This document shows positions 45,201-53,682 of a stretch of 64,000 nt of DNA, in pieces. Position 1 is the stretch's first letter, and each line of letters opens with the position of its first letter. The position numbers were made by a program, and so were the translations under genes. The notes below the pieces were generated by a model. The model searched no databases and had not been told where the DNA came from. It saw only the letters and a list, made by a program, of their open reading frames with translations. The DNA comes from Estrella lausannensis (GTDB lineage: Bacteria; Chlamydiota; Chlamydiia; Chlamydiales; Criblamydiaceae): NCBI RefSeq assembly GCF_900000175.1, contig NZ_CWGJ01000019.1, forward strand, positions 1-64,000. Reading direction: 5' to 3'.

Positions 45201-45517
45201 TTGAAAAACTCCTGCATACTCTCCCTGACAGTCGGCATGATCTTTTTCATGATCTGGTTCAAAGCCTTGCTGTTTTTCAGCTTAGCCGTAGGATTTGCCT
45301 TGCCGTCGATCCAGTCCTTCCGCACAAGAAATTTAAAAAGCGGGTCTTTGCCGGCGGCTGAAAGATCGTCCTTAAGAAAGCACGAGTGTCGGGAAGTGGA
45401 AGTAGAGGCGGATAAGCGCTCACCCTCCTCTGACGAAGAGGGAGAGGCATTAATAGGCTCCGAGAAAGTTGACTTGATGGTAAAAGAAGGAGGCTTTTTT
45501 GTGACTAATGGCTGCAT
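39212..45517 (-). CDS. Giant helical-repeat protein 2 with nucleotidyltransferase-like N-terminal region (2101 aa)
   Basis: Not recognised as a known family. Residues 1-50 are disordered (Ser-rich). Residues about 135-300 contain FFQLVGGGVRFFFGEQLF (Gly145-Arg149), PNDFDFRF (Asp186, Asp188) and FGIFSIDFTD (Asp280). This G-G...D-x-D...D order is that of Pol-beta-type nucleotidyltransferases such as CCA-adding enzymes, although the G-G to D-x-D spacing of about 40 is longer than usual. The rest is a continuous series of amphipathic helix pairs, HEAT- or TPR-like in look. No signal peptide or membrane segment. It follows the next giant gene in the same direction after 52 bp, so the two form an operon. 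Confidence 0.8.
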   Translation of the reverse strand: MQPLVTKKPPSFTIKSTFSEPINASPSSSEEGERLSASTSTSRHSCFLKDDLSAAGKDPLFKFLVRKDWIDGKANPTAKLKNSKALNQIMKKIMPTVRESMQEFFNDRGTYIFRDGRELSSQHALMFQYIYACANGAIPFFQLVGGGVRFFFGEQLFVESIKSLGGVISPELLELLKQECQGYPNDFDFRFQIQSVRGKKYNERAAVVQAMTSAATYFLGQTLFFSNPKSLAPQSTQQPSVLVIPPEYMQDVHASAYRKYNYIDFKKTKDGSHFGIFSIDFTDSQKRKSTLEALFVDQLARNHLFGLDDLRLSVPLSFVFSKDNANIVCLNDSGTMWVPILHRVLRVVGDDKPETINYKGFLLVISYITRGYSCLDEDFLNTVFSTFKNYQPWNENPFLLLDEINQIVAEHHKEEVATALPFTFNLLMHLKKQGGMDGVKFTSSLVAQSAKAGGLSHPAIPFLTALKDDSLAFDRFSQLFSLYYHLQEALGIDGVNRVRLKENADGAWLYVPNAQEKKLRYFAAPYSHRAMLDLIEKNQERGASSEAIDDWLFESAEACGLFRDLPGGKNPSEISFLAKELASVGSTFFKAASFYLQFMNGDADTLVLLEEALELFKEPVHPVFFDWFNRVAIALLLKKFPVDCPFKELFSSKNGAELIEEVAGYLSRQPDKKSLRMGLELFRTFAMSPSPGLINALLKFHLEEGVSLLCQSEELPSPLWIPPLTTALLKIVERGFAVQDLSLALRLMPPVKKMITLEWDGRLDDSTLLKRFLQGFIPAAMQSGMEDAAFDAALTLGKQIAAPKIGYPAALIELFKWALKKEDERVFVLWEQGSESAFDGPMQNEALNILETLVTRLIKEGRLPEAKSLAAGVIHKRKVDSKSPLAALIREMMEENLNLGKISVAESMLNGILDSDLTDFKHLSLKAKLLVAKHRGALLKQEPFRNFKAIAREMIRFPGHVELAVFAKTLLTDLLQETLLVKGSLTKTSIPISTYFLDEDIFRLLQHAEESCFEAAIQLHDSGSSGPQHLSEVAKITEAVFPLVCKKIVLSDRAKRFIAGPVLAKINDMTMREAISPTPFFRLLRENMQRLVIDLAADSATREAAVRIISRMKTLNIGEINADDFIEEFLQSLSTSLLDVYPLKVRVLLQKEIHWMVKSGSACALLFVTKMISDNVKEDNSEGALHLIESWQMAKELHPRSRTAKEELVSWILAFVRWNQLALAESVFNTLSQENKGEEREAWLSAIGSMLEEKRNDDPLFCCGLLQVLSTVGLTRKEKSSFLLPAAKAAEALLDCKSERKRAFLAFDVIKAYGLYGRSYGERIISKTVLMEESRPRDLAMELYQSLRIRQKNHYPFDVNFCLDVLKLFLTSVKKVTLDEVKIFIEDFDQLFQNGAHPQMEAAVFEMIGLLLRYSKQTDKEQRVAFLLKACSYLETGAHPPEFSARGPFASAESLSMALMEEGSDSLFEKAVWLVSLLVDAANGQESRKNALVNALIHSLARKSTVDWLIIDRILLSLQSRISAKQPLSNFSSALEAACEKCCVFAEGVSHLMPPFLSGKHGQGEAKLAVRLIKAIMGSLAKSGSWRALAPLRSHPDVRGNFAKEFSQLEAGSFSLYLSNCRSKGITASEAFSEAIKEVTIFRHSQHPELLFRELSILWTAMLEESGSERLFVSSMYRFIVSLGKEYFDDQSKYQSPMVVHVALDGDPAVPLFYMHQPRGLEEGRAKLFLTCYEKLLQQLSRRLVEFLKDSEQKKQKHICLEAFAGVVYSYINVLPQSKRDISKCVYDYLELIGEMGDDLYLQYMNVANTILEAANIAGTFSESEETLYRLILFVSPSTQFKPVTPRIYHESVLDVAEGLLKIQGPSSSARATAIIQHHFPNLIHFAPKKTKALFCQYVDRVTEAPFFVNDGSYVLRWVIQAGIQLFNPSSTPRKKSAEELAAILDCHLHLGKALIRRASNPELLIEDERAPLISCLKFYFDFLKNIFTEQDRRRELIALIKPAADAIIALIGTRESNLDLLSAFSALCEAIFPEKRQNDKKHDDRGLQSVVAVMQIFLFRLLDADKDLLPEVKNFIKKMAGRHRLLEPLEEAVKRYAGLV

Positions 45518-45569
45518 GATTATTAACTATGATTATAAAATTCGGTGCGCCATTTAAACACATCCCCTC

Positions 45570-48500
45570 CTATTTAATCAATTTATCTAACAATTCCTTT
45601 AATTCATGATCACCACTAATAGTTTGGATGCGTCCTTGATAAACGTTTGCCTTGATCCCCTCTTCCAAAAACATTTTTCCCTGAACGGCCCGATTGATGT
45701 CTTCATAGCGCAGTATCACCTTGACTATTCTGTGGTAGAGCTCAAGCCGGCGCAGACGGACATCTGGATCGTTGATTAACGAACGGATAAGCGCCCCGAA
45801 ACTCTCCAGAAGAGCTTTGGAACTTGTGATGCAATCGAAGATGGCGCCCGCTGAGCACTCTTCGACTAACGCAAAAAAAGCCTCGTCACTGGGGAAGAGT
45901 TGAAACTTGCGACAGCGGGTCAGGAACTTGAAAAGAACTCTCAGAAGCTCTTCAGGATCGTTTCCTTCCTCTAACGATGCCTGGATAAGAGCTTTCATTT
46001 TCTGCGAGAAGTTGCTAATCAGCGAAAACGCGGTATCCACCGAGCTGCCTTTCTGGACATGAATGATCTGTCGCTCGTCGTTGACCATGCACTCGGCAAC
46101 AGTTGTCACAAGAAACTCTTCGAGCAACACACCACCCTCCTTTTTTAGAGCTACCTGCTCTTTGGGTGTGAAGAAGTCATCGATTTGCAAATGAGGAGCC
46201 TCTCTACCCATTTTTCCATAGGGTTCGCCTCCATCAAACGAGACGACCACGACGCGCGATCGGGGATAATTGAACGCCTCTTCGATGAGCCTTAAAAATA
46301 TCGATGCCCGCCAGGTATCATCTTGTTGGAATAGAAGAAGCGACGATGTCTGCATGATGCATACGGCCTGGTGGACAACGTAATATTTCCCCGAGTTGAA
46401 GAGAAAGTCGAACACATTATTGATCGATTCTTTCTTTTTCTCCTTGGTCAGAGGATTGTTCATCCACTCTTTGTTCTCTAGGAGCAAAAGAGAGGTATAA
46501 AAGAGTTCGGCATTCGCTTTCAGATACCCTCTTTCAATACAGAACGTCAGAATTCTTCTGCATTCGCGCAAATGACCTACAAAAAGAGAGTAACTGCCCA
46601 TACTGAGAGGCGTGAACATCAATTTCTCAAACTCAGGAAGAAGCCGCTCCCCCCTGTCTGCGTTTCCCATCATGATATGGCTGACTAGAGATACGCATGC
46701 CTTCAAAATCGCGCTGTCTTGTTCCTCTCCATTGGAGGGTATCGAAAGAAAAACATTAACCATCTCCTTTGCTATTTCAAAAAAACGCTCTTTGTATTTC
46801 TGGAGTTGTTTATGACTGATATGGCTCTTTATACTCTCCTTAGTACCTTCTCTTTTCACTGGTCTGTCAGGGCACCACAGAATAACATCGAGAGCGATAT
46901 CCGCAAATTGCGGTAAATTAGCCCGCTTCATAGTCTCTGTCGCAAGTTTTGTGAAATGGCCGATGCAAATCTTGTTGGATTTATCCACACCGATCAGAAA
47001 TGCATAGAGCTGCAAGATCAGTGTTGTAATTTCACGCTCCCTGACCGAGCCGATCTCCAATCTAAAAAAGTAATTTTGATATTCAAGCAATGCTCTGAGC
47101 ACCTCTTCCCTATTTTGGTGGATGAGTGCCGATGATATGGTCTCAAAGAGAAAGCTGCCTGTTGCTTCTTTGATTTTGGCCGATGAAAAAATACAAGTCA
47201 GCTGCCGGTGTTCGAGCACTTGTGACGCAAAATCAAGAGGCATTAAAGCAAGAGTTTCAGAGAGGGGAATCTCGGCGGAAGCCCCTTTCGGCACAAATTC
47301 GCGATTTTCCACCGCCTCCAAAACAGTGTAAACCGACTTATAAAGGGAAAGAGCGTCTTGAAAAAGAATTAGAAAGGGGTTTACAGCTTTCATCACCCGA
47401 ACCCTCTCTTCCTTTTTAAGATGGCAATCTTCAAGCAGATGCCTCGACAGGGCATAAGCCAGGTCATTCCACTCCTCGGAAGGATTCAATGACTCTAAAA
47501 AGGCGAGCGCCTTCAGAGACAAGGTACGCGTTACCATATCCTTCCTATAGAGTCGAAGAGCCGCATTGAGCCAGGAAGTGACACATTCCGTCCTCACTGG
47601 AGACGCTGTTAACATAAGAAATTGGACATCAAGAGCGTAAACTCTCACATCGTCTTCAATCAGCGTCTCCCTCCATTTCCAAAAAGCGGTCATTTGTTCC
47701 ACACTCTGACTTTTCTGAATGGAGAGAAAATAGGCATCGAGAGCCATGACTTTTGCGCTCAGGGCTTCATCTCCTTCGAGAAAAGAGGAGGCGTTCATGG
47801 CCTCTTCTAAAAAATTGAGGGAGAAGGTGTGACGGGCGATTTTGTTTTGGGAAGTCAGTTTGCCAAGAAGCTTCAGGTAATCCCTTGCGTTGTCCGCATT
47901 CACTTGTCCACAAGAAGCGGTGAAGAAACCGATAAAAGCTGCCGCCATTTTTTTGGACTGTCTGTCGAGAAGGGAAATCGCCGCTTTCCAAGCGGAGAAA
48001 GAGTGCAGATCAAAAAGGGTGACAAGGTCGGCAAAAGCATCACTTATCTCAAGCCGGATCGCACAATCAAGAAGGTGTTCACCACTGAAGGAAAGTTCCT
48101 TTTTCATACAATCGAGCAAACGGGGGGATTGCTCGATGTAAGGAAAGAGAAGATCGACACTCTTGACGATCTCCTCGTCGGTTGCCTTAAGAAGAAGTCC
48201 TGATATCAAATCAACGACCTCTTCGCTCGAAGGCAAAAAGCCACTTTGGGCAAGCACATCCTTGATCTCTTTAAAATGCGACAGCCCGGCACTCTTCAGG
48301 TTTTGCAAAAACTCGCTCCTCTCCGCCCGTTGTTCTTCAAAAGAAAAGAGGGGTAGACCCAATTTACAAGCAACGATCAGGTGGGCTGCACTTAATTGGC
48401 AAAGAGAAGAAGAAGCGAGCCTTCTGAGACCTGCCGCAACTTCTTGGGTATCGTCTTGCAGCTCCAATTTATTAAGCTGGGGCGGACAGATCTTCAAGAC

Positions 48501-51500
48501 AACCTGAACACCCTTTTGAAACGAGTCACCCTCAGCAAAGGATAATGCAGCGAGAGCGATGCTTAGCATATCCCGCGCCGGAAACCGCTCGCAGTCCAAG
48601 ATCAATTCGATGTATTCAAACAGAAGCTCGGCTCTCTCCGGGCGCTTCATTTCCCTCGGCAATACCTGATAAAGATAATTTAACAGCTGCTGCGATGGCT
48701 TCTTTTTGGCGAACACTCTTTTCTGGGGATGTGAAAGGACTGAGTGAACAAGATGCAAGAACTTCTGTCCCGATGAGGCAGGCTCACTCTGATCCCACAC
48801 TAAGGCTGCCATGAGAGGAAGCAGGCGGTCGAAGAGATCAAAATACCCTTCCTTGCCTATGCCAAGCCCACATTCAGCGACTTGAAAAAAGAGGGAGCAG
48901 ACTGCTCTCTTCCCGATGAAGTCTACTAGACGGGGATGAAAGAGAATCTCTTTGATATATTCCTGGACGGGTTGTTCGCCTTTGTGGATTTCAATACTGT
49001 GCTTAATCAGCTTCTCAATCAGTTCTGTCACTTTCCGACTATCGCTTTGAGCAACAGAGACTCCTCTCAGCAGAGAAGAGAGGGCATAGGCGGCTTCCTT
49101 TGCATTCCCCTGAGAGAAAGAGCATTCTGCGGCCTGGATGGTCGTCTGCATTTTCAAGGAGGGAGCCAGCCCCGCTAGGGACCCCTTCTCAAGATCATTC
49201 AAAACCTCCATACCTTTGCCATGTATGACATCGTAATCGAGGCCGAAAAGAAAAATCTCCCTTAAAAGATCTATCTCGCCAAGCCACGAAGAGTCGTTCA
49301 TTCTTCTCAGAATTTGATAAGCCTGAAGCTTGGATCCATTGTGAAACAGACGGCTTAAAAAATTGACGGTGCTGTCCCTGAATTGAAGAAACAGAGCCCG
49401 GATTAAATCAGGGCTCCCTTTTTCTAGCAGGGAGATCAGTGCCTCGTCCAACTCGTTTGAAGCTTTATCCATTTCGGCGGCAACACAAGCGATCACTCCT
49501 TCTTCCACCGGGCACCGATATCCCTTGATGGCAGCCTTGAGCAAAAGAGGCGCCAACTCTGATTTGTCTTCGCCATGAAGACATCGAATGGCAGTGAAAA
49601 GAAGATCGGCGGTCGCAATCAATGGAAGCTTTGCCGTTTCATCTATCATCCTCCGGACAATTTGACGGGCGGAGTATACCCTAAAGGGCTCAAGCGCAAT
49701 TTCTTGACTCTTGACAATTGCCTGGTGAAAAGGAGCTGTTTTCGAAAAAGGAAATCCCCTTTCCTCTCCACTTTTAAGAAAGGAAGCGGCAAGAGGTCTG
49801 TTTCTTATCATCAGATGACCGATGAATGCCTCTAAAACTTCTTCTCGCTCAGGTGCTTTCAACTCACTCCAAAGTTCATCGAGCAACCCCTCTTTCATGG
49901 CATGAGTCGCTGTTTCCGAAACTTCCGCTACATCGCAAAGAAACCGCTTTGCCACATCCTTCTTTGATTTCTTCTCCTTGAGGGCGTTCTCCAAGCCGGA
50001 TAATCTATTTCCAGAGTCTGCTTGAAGCCTTTCTCCGATACGCCTGACAAACACTATTCTTTCTTCAAACGAGGGATTTGCCAGGAGATAGGTCAACGCT
50101 CTTGTTTCAAGAAAGCCTCTCCAGTTCACACCTTGAACATCCAAGAGAGCGATTTCACAGGCGTAAGCATGTCCAATCCTGCTTTCAGCCCCTTTTAAAT
50201 CTCCCTCTATTTCATTATTGGACGATTTTTTAACTGCCTCAAGGTGGCATCGCTCTGCACCCTCTTCTGCCAGTGTTGCGTCCTGAAGTAAGAGAGAAAG
50301 CCATTCATCGGCCTGCCTTGAAAAGCTTGCGTTCAAACTTATCGGTAATTGAAGCCCCCTATTTTTTCTGTTATAAGGAATATGCAGAATCAAAAGGGTC
50401 TTTCCGTTCAGTGCATTTTCCTCATAAAGCAATGAGGGTCTGCCGGATTGAAAAAAGGGTAGCAGATATAAAAGAGCTCCCTGAAGGGACAGAAGAGCAT
50501 TACCTGCCTCATTTCCCTTCAAAGCAACTCCCCTTATTATCTTCAGAGGCCACTCCTCTTCTTTTACCTTTTCTGAAAAATTCTGTTCTATCTCGCGACA
50601 AGTCAACTCCAGCAACCGACAGCCGGGCTCAACGCATCCATCCTCCATCAGAAACGACAATCCGTTCAGCGCATCTATCAAGGCTCCAAAATCACGCGCT
50701 TCATCGCTATCGAATTTGCGATGCATTCTGCAGATTTCATGGGAAGCCAAGGCCGAGCATAGCCCCTCTTTCATCCACTCTCTTTTCTCACCCAAAACAA
50801 GTGTGCCCCCTTTGCTCATCGCCTGCAGCAGCCAGGGGATTCTTCGTTCAAATGAGGCACGCTCCGCCTTTTCAAAAACGCGGTACACGCCTGCCATTTT
50901 ATCAAAAAGACACTGATAGGGATTGACTCCTTCGCAAAAAGGACGGGCCAGCTCTTCGCCCCTTCTTTTGAAGGAAAGGAATGCTCTTAGGCCATGACAT
51001 AGCGTGAAGGGCGTCCGAATAATTTTAGTGGAAAATGTCAAATCGATATCGATTCCACACTTATTATGGAAACTGATCAACGTCTGAGGGTTTTTGAAAT
51101 CAGCGTGGGAGATAAAAATATTCTTAAAGGCTGTCTCTCTTAATATAATGTTAAGTAACGCGCCCTCTTCTTCTGTGTGAGGTATTTTCCCCGCAAGAAA
51201 AGATAGAATGCGTTCTTCCGCCATATAAGGGTCGAAATCGTTACTCGAACACTCGACTGCCAAATCCAAATCATCGGGATGTAAAAGCCAATTGTCCGCT
51301 CTTAAACAAGACATCTCGTCTCGCTCCTCGGCAAGGGAAGAACAGACAGTATCGAAGTACTGCTCGCCCAAAATATAGGGAAGCGCCCCTCCATAGCACT
51401 CGATACTCTTGACAAAGGGCAGCTCCTCAATAAACTCCAATAATTCCCGGTAGCAAAAGGAAACATGGATTGAAAGATGGGTGCGCTCCTTATTGAGGGT

Positions 51501-51890
51501 AAAAGGAAATTTTCTCTTCATACCGGATAAATTCCACCCTTTCCTCAACTCTGCAAGCGAGCGCTCGACCAACTCCCGTTTTTTCTCAGGGATCTCTGCC
51601 AGCTTCTTGTCCGGGAAGACCAAGACGGTCTTTGCCATTTCGTTCAACCTTTTGCTGGAGCTGGGCGGCGGCAGGGGGAGTTTCAATTCGATCAAGGAGG
51701 GATTAGCCAGTCCTTGCGCATCAATGTGTCCTTTGGATCTCAGCTTGAAGAAGATGTTCGCCGGATATTGCTGAGGCTTCTCCCCTGCATCAAGACTTAA
51801 CTCAGGTATCGCAACCGGATCCGTAGGACGCTCCGGGAGGTAAAACCCCTTGGGTCTGCCATCCACTAAGCATTCTGAGAGGCTGTTCAT
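45570..51890 (-). CDS. Giant helical-repeat protein 3 with nucleotidyltransferase-like N-terminal region (2106 aa)
   Basis: First gene of the giant operon and a diverged paalogue of giant protein 2, nearly the same length. The N-terminal region matches it: IECYGGALPYILGEQYF (Gly167-Gly168; GEQ-x-F shared), LHPDDLDLAVE (Asp207, Asp209) and GIDIDLTFSTKIIRTPF (third acidic position). These fit a nucleotidyltransferase-like fold; activity is unknown. The remaining roughly 1,750 residues are helical repeats. Near the C-terminus RVVVVSFDGGEPYGK parallels VVHVALDGDPAVPLF in giant protein 2. AAGGA six bases before the ATG is a good ribosome binding site. Directly after its stop an AGGAGGGG sequence lies in the 52-bp gap before giant gene 2, but at an unhelpful distance from that ATG. 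Confidence 0.8.
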   Translation of the reverse strand: MNSLSECLVDGRPKGFYLPERPTDPVAIPELSLDAGEKPQQYPANIFFKLRSKGHIDAQGLANPSLIELKLPLPPPSSSKRLNEMAKTVLVFPDKKLAEIPEKKRELVERSLAELRKGWNLSGMKRKFPFTLNKERTHLSIHVSFCYRELLEFIEELPFVKSIECYGGALPYILGEQYFDTVCSSLAEERDEMSCLRADNWLLHPDDLDLAVECSSNDFDPYMAEERILSFLAGKIPHTEEEGALLNIILRETAFKNIFISHADFKNPQTLISFHNKCGIDIDLTFSTKIIRTPFTLCHGLRAFLSFKRRGEELARPFCEGVNPYQCLFDKMAGVYRVFEKAERASFERRIPWLLQAMSKGGTLVLGEKREWMKEGLCSALASHEICRMHRKFDSDEARDFGALIDALNGLSFLMEDGCVEPGCRLLELTCREIEQNFSEKVKEEEWPLKIIRGVALKGNEAGNALLSLQGALLYLLPFFQSGRPSLLYEENALNGKTLLILHIPYNRKNRGLQLPISLNASFSRQADEWLSLLLQDATLAEEGAERCHLEAVKKSSNNEIEGDLKGAESRIGHAYACEIALLDVQGVNWRGFLETRALTYLLANPSFEERIVFVRRIGERLQADSGNRLSGLENALKEKKSKKDVAKRFLCDVAEVSETATHAMKEGLLDELWSELKAPEREEVLEAFIGHLMIRNRPLAASFLKSGEERGFPFSKTAPFHQAIVKSQEIALEPFRVYSARQIVRRMIDETAKLPLIATADLLFTAIRCLHGEDKSELAPLLLKAAIKGYRCPVEEGVIACVAAEMDKASNELDEALISLLEKGSPDLIRALFLQFRDSTVNFLSRLFHNGSKLQAYQILRRMNDSSWLGEIDLLREIFLFGLDYDVIHGKGMEVLNDLEKGSLAGLAPSLKMQTTIQAAECSFSQGNAKEAAYALSSLLRGVSVAQSDSRKVTELIEKLIKHSIEIHKGEQPVQEYIKEILFHPRLVDFIGKRAVCSLFFQVAECGLGIGKEGYFDLFDRLLPLMAALVWDQSEPASSGQKFLHLVHSVLSHPQKRVFAKKKPSQQLLNYLYQVLPREMKRPERAELLFEYIELILDCERFPARDMLSIALAALSFAEGDSFQKGVQVVLKICPPQLNKLELQDDTQEVAAGLRRLASSSLCQLSAAHLIVACKLGLPLFSFEEQRAERSEFLQNLKSAGLSHFKEIKDVLAQSGFLPSSEEVVDLISGLLLKATDEEIVKSVDLLFPYIEQSPRLLDCMKKELSFSGEHLLDCAIRLEISDAFADLVTLFDLHSFSAWKAAISLLDRQSKKMAAAFIGFFTASCGQVNADNARDYLKLLGKLTSQNKIARHTFSLNFLEEAMNASSFLEGDEALSAKVMALDAYFLSIQKSQSVEQMTAFWKWRETLIEDDVRVYALDVQFLMLTASPVRTECVTSWLNAALRLYRKDMVTRTLSLKALAFLESLNPSEEWNDLAYALSRHLLEDCHLKKEERVRVMKAVNPFLILFQDALSLYKSVYTVLEAVENREFVPKGASAEIPLSETLALMPLDFASQVLEHRQLTCIFSSAKIKEATGSFLFETISSALIHQNREEVLRALLEYQNYFFRLEIGSVREREITTLILQLYAFLIGVDKSNKICIGHFTKLATETMKRANLPQFADIALDVILWCPDRPVKREGTKESIKSHISHKQLQKYKERFFEIAKEMVNVFLSIPSNGEEQDSAILKACVSLVSHIMMGNADRGERLLPEFEKLMFTPLSMGSYSLFVGHLRECRRILTFCIERGYLKANAELFYTSLLLLENKEWMNNPLTKEKKKESINNVFDFLFNSGKYYVVHQAVCIMQTSSLLLFQQDDTWRASIFLRLIEEAFNYPRSRVVVVSFDGGEPYGKMGREAPHLQIDDFFTPKEQVALKKEGGVLLEEFLVTTVAECMVNDERQIIHVQKGSSVDTAFSLISNFSQKMKALIQASLEEGNDPEELLRVLFKFLTRCRKFQLFPSDEAFFALVEECSAGAIFDCITSSKALLESFGALIRSLINDPDVRLRRLELYHRIVKVILRYEDINRAVQGKMFLEEGIKANVYQGRIQTISGDHELKELLDKLIK

Positions 51891-52055
51891 AATCTTCCTT
51901 ATCGATCAAAATTTTATTAATAAAACTTGTGTATACCGAAACAAAATCGAAGCTAATTTTTCAGTCTATTGTTTGTTTGCGAAACGGTTAACGGATTTTG
52001 TCTCCATCTGTTATGGACGCTCTTTTGAACCAAAATCGATTCTTTTACAATCTCT

Positions 52056-52147
52056 TAGAGGCTGTCCATAAACACATAAAAAAAGCAGAGAATTATAGAG
52101 CTTTAGTCTCTTAAAATTCAGGAATATTGTTAGAGACGGTCTCTTAA
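52056..52147. repeat. Family B-like repeat region
   Basis: TTAGAGGCTGTCCATAAACA at the left and TAGAGACGGTCTCTTA at the right. TTTTGAACCAAAATCGATTC just before it (about 52023-52045) recurs in similar form inside the family B element at 53683-53803. Gap 51891-52429 otherwise holds the family A copy at 52171 and a half B copy near 52283; no ORF of quality. Confidence 0.5.
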
Positions 52148-52170
52148 TTAAAGTTTTGTCGTTTTTTGAT

Positions 52171-52248
52171 TATACCGAAAGTGTCTCAAAAGTTGGCTTT
52201 TGGCCAAGAGAAAGCTCTCATGCCCAATTTTGATAGGCTTTCGGTATA
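52171..52248. repeat. Family A palindromic element, middle-sized form
   Basis: TATACCGAAAGTGTCTCAAA faces AATTTTGATAGGCTTTCGGTAT; the middle keeps GGCCAAGAGAAAGCTCTC but lacks the central GCAAGCCACCT stem. It looks like an intermediate between short and long forms. Confidence 0.88.
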
Positions 52249-52429
52249 TACCAAAGAATACGGAATTCATTAACAGTTCCGCGTGAGTCCCTACAGAAGT
52301 CAAATCACCTCATTTCAGTTTTAACACAGGCTCTAACTGCTTGAATAATAACCAGACGTCATGAAAAATCGCTGGAGTGTGGAAGGGAACCTATGGGTAA
52401 CATCCCACTCTGAACAAAAGGAGACTATC

Positions 52430-53230
52430 ATGACTGCCGCCACAGAACGCCATGCTTTCCTGATTACTTTCTTAAAAGAGCTCCGGGAACAGATCATCCA
52501 AACTTTTGAGACACTCGAGCCGAAGGCACGGTTCGAGAAAAAAGCCTGGGAGCACTCCGGCGGCGGCGGTGGAGAGATCGGTCTTTTGCGAGGCGATGTA
52601 TTTGAAAAAGCGGCAGTCAACTTCTCTGCCGTCCACGGCCCTGTCTTTCCGGGACCGGATGGCAAAGGCCCCTTCTTTGCCACCGGCGTCAGTCTGATCA
52701 CACACATGAAAAACCCCCACGCTCCTACCGTTCACATGAATATCCGGTATATAGAGACGGAAGATCGACACTGGTTTGGAGGTGGTTATGACCTAACCCC
52801 GATGGGTTTTCCCTATGAAGAGGACGCCAGGCATTTCCATGACACTGCCAAAGGCGCCTTAGATCCCTATGGAGCGGATCTGTATCCCTCCTTTTCAGAG
52901 AAGGCAAAGCAATATTTCTATATTCCCCATCGCAAAAAAGAGCGGGGCGTCGGAGGAATTTTTTTCGATCACTTCAATACAGGTGATTTTGAAAGAGATT
53001 TCTCCATGTGGAGAAACGTGGGAAAAACCTTCACCGATGCAGTGATGCCCATTTACCAAAAAAGAAGCAAAACACCTTTTAGCGAGGAAGATCGAGATAT
53101 ACAAGCCTCTCTTCGAGCCCACTATGTCGAATTCAACCTTATTTATGACCGGGGAACAAAATTCGGTTTTCAATCGGGCGGCAACCCTGAAGCGATCCTC
53201 TGCTCCATGCCTCCTACAGCAAAGTGGTAG
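52430..53230 (+). CDS. hemF: Oxygen-dependent coproporphyrinogen III oxidase, C-terminally short
   Basis: A 266-aa enzyme of heme synthesis converting coproporphyrinogen III to protoporphyrinogen IX with O2. Family blocks are WEHSGGGGGEIGLLRG, KNPHAPTVHMNIRYIE, HWFGGGYDLTPMGF, RGVGGIFFDHFNTGDF and HYVEFNLIYDRGTKFGFQSG. It ends with ILCSMPPTAKW, whereas E. coli HemF continues about 26 residues beyond MPPLVRW. The missing C-terminal tail lies where intergenic repeat DNA begins (family A copy from 53274), so a truncation is likely; whether it is still active is open. AAAGGAGA seven bases before the ATG at 52430 fixes the start; the longer frame from 52361 is not needed. Confidence 0.88.
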   Translation: MTAATERHAFLITFLKELREQIIQTFETLEPKARFEKKAWEHSGGGGGEIGLLRGDVFEKAAVNFSAVHGPVFPGPDGKGPFFATGVSLITHMKNPHAPTVHMNIRYIETEDRHWFGGGYDLTPMGFPYEEDARHFHDTAKGALDPYGADLYPSFSEKAKQYFYIPHRKKERGVGGIFFDHFNTGDFERDFSMWRNVGKTFTDAVMPIYQKRSKTPFSEEDRDIQASLRAHYVEFNLIYDRGTKFGFQSGGNPEAILCSMPPTAKW

Positions 53231-53273
53231 ACGAATAAATAGGGAACTCATTATTACAAATCCCGATTAACAC

Positions 53274-53437
53274 TAAACGGAGCGTGCCTCAAAAAATTGG
53301 CATGGGGCTTCAAAAAAAGCTTTGGGATCGACAGAGCACAAGCTACCTCATCTTTCTAATATTAGGTAACTTACAATCCATCTATCGTGGGAGCTTTGAG
53401 AAAGCCTAAAACCATAATGTGAAGCACTTTCGGTATA
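53274..53437. repeat. Family A palindromic element, long diverged form
   Basis: Begins TAAACGGAGCGTGCCTCAAA, carries the centre CAAGCTACCTCATC with TCTAATATTAGGTAACTTAC, and ends GAAGCACTTTCGGTATA. The order of parts matches the long copies at 13456 and 31062, but the arms have diverged. It starts 44 bp after the shortened hemF stop. Confidence 0.7.
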
Positions 53438-53682
53438 GCGTCCCATCTCAAAACAAAACTTTGTTCTGACAAATGAAGAGTGGTTTTGAAGAATCTGTCC
53501 CTATATCAATTTCCACCGAATTGGAGGCAGTATTTCGCTGAGAATTGATGTTGAGATGCGGTTCCGTGGCATCAATCAAACGCAGCATTTCCCTGCTGCC
53601 AAATAGAGAAGAACAGACTATATGATTCACAGTCAGGATCTTATAGATAAAAAAGGGGCAATTCCCCTCGCACAAGCATCTT

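Noticed and set aside
45518-45569. Leader mini-ORF or alternative start of giant gene 2 behind AGGAGGGG
   Set aside because: The ATG nearest that sequence is out of frame with the giant gene, and the only other ATG opens a 6-codon frame; too little to call a regulatory leader.
50273-50926. 217-codon frame antisense to giant gene 3
   Set aside because: Long shadow frames are expected across a 6.3-kb gene; it has no start context and no domain.
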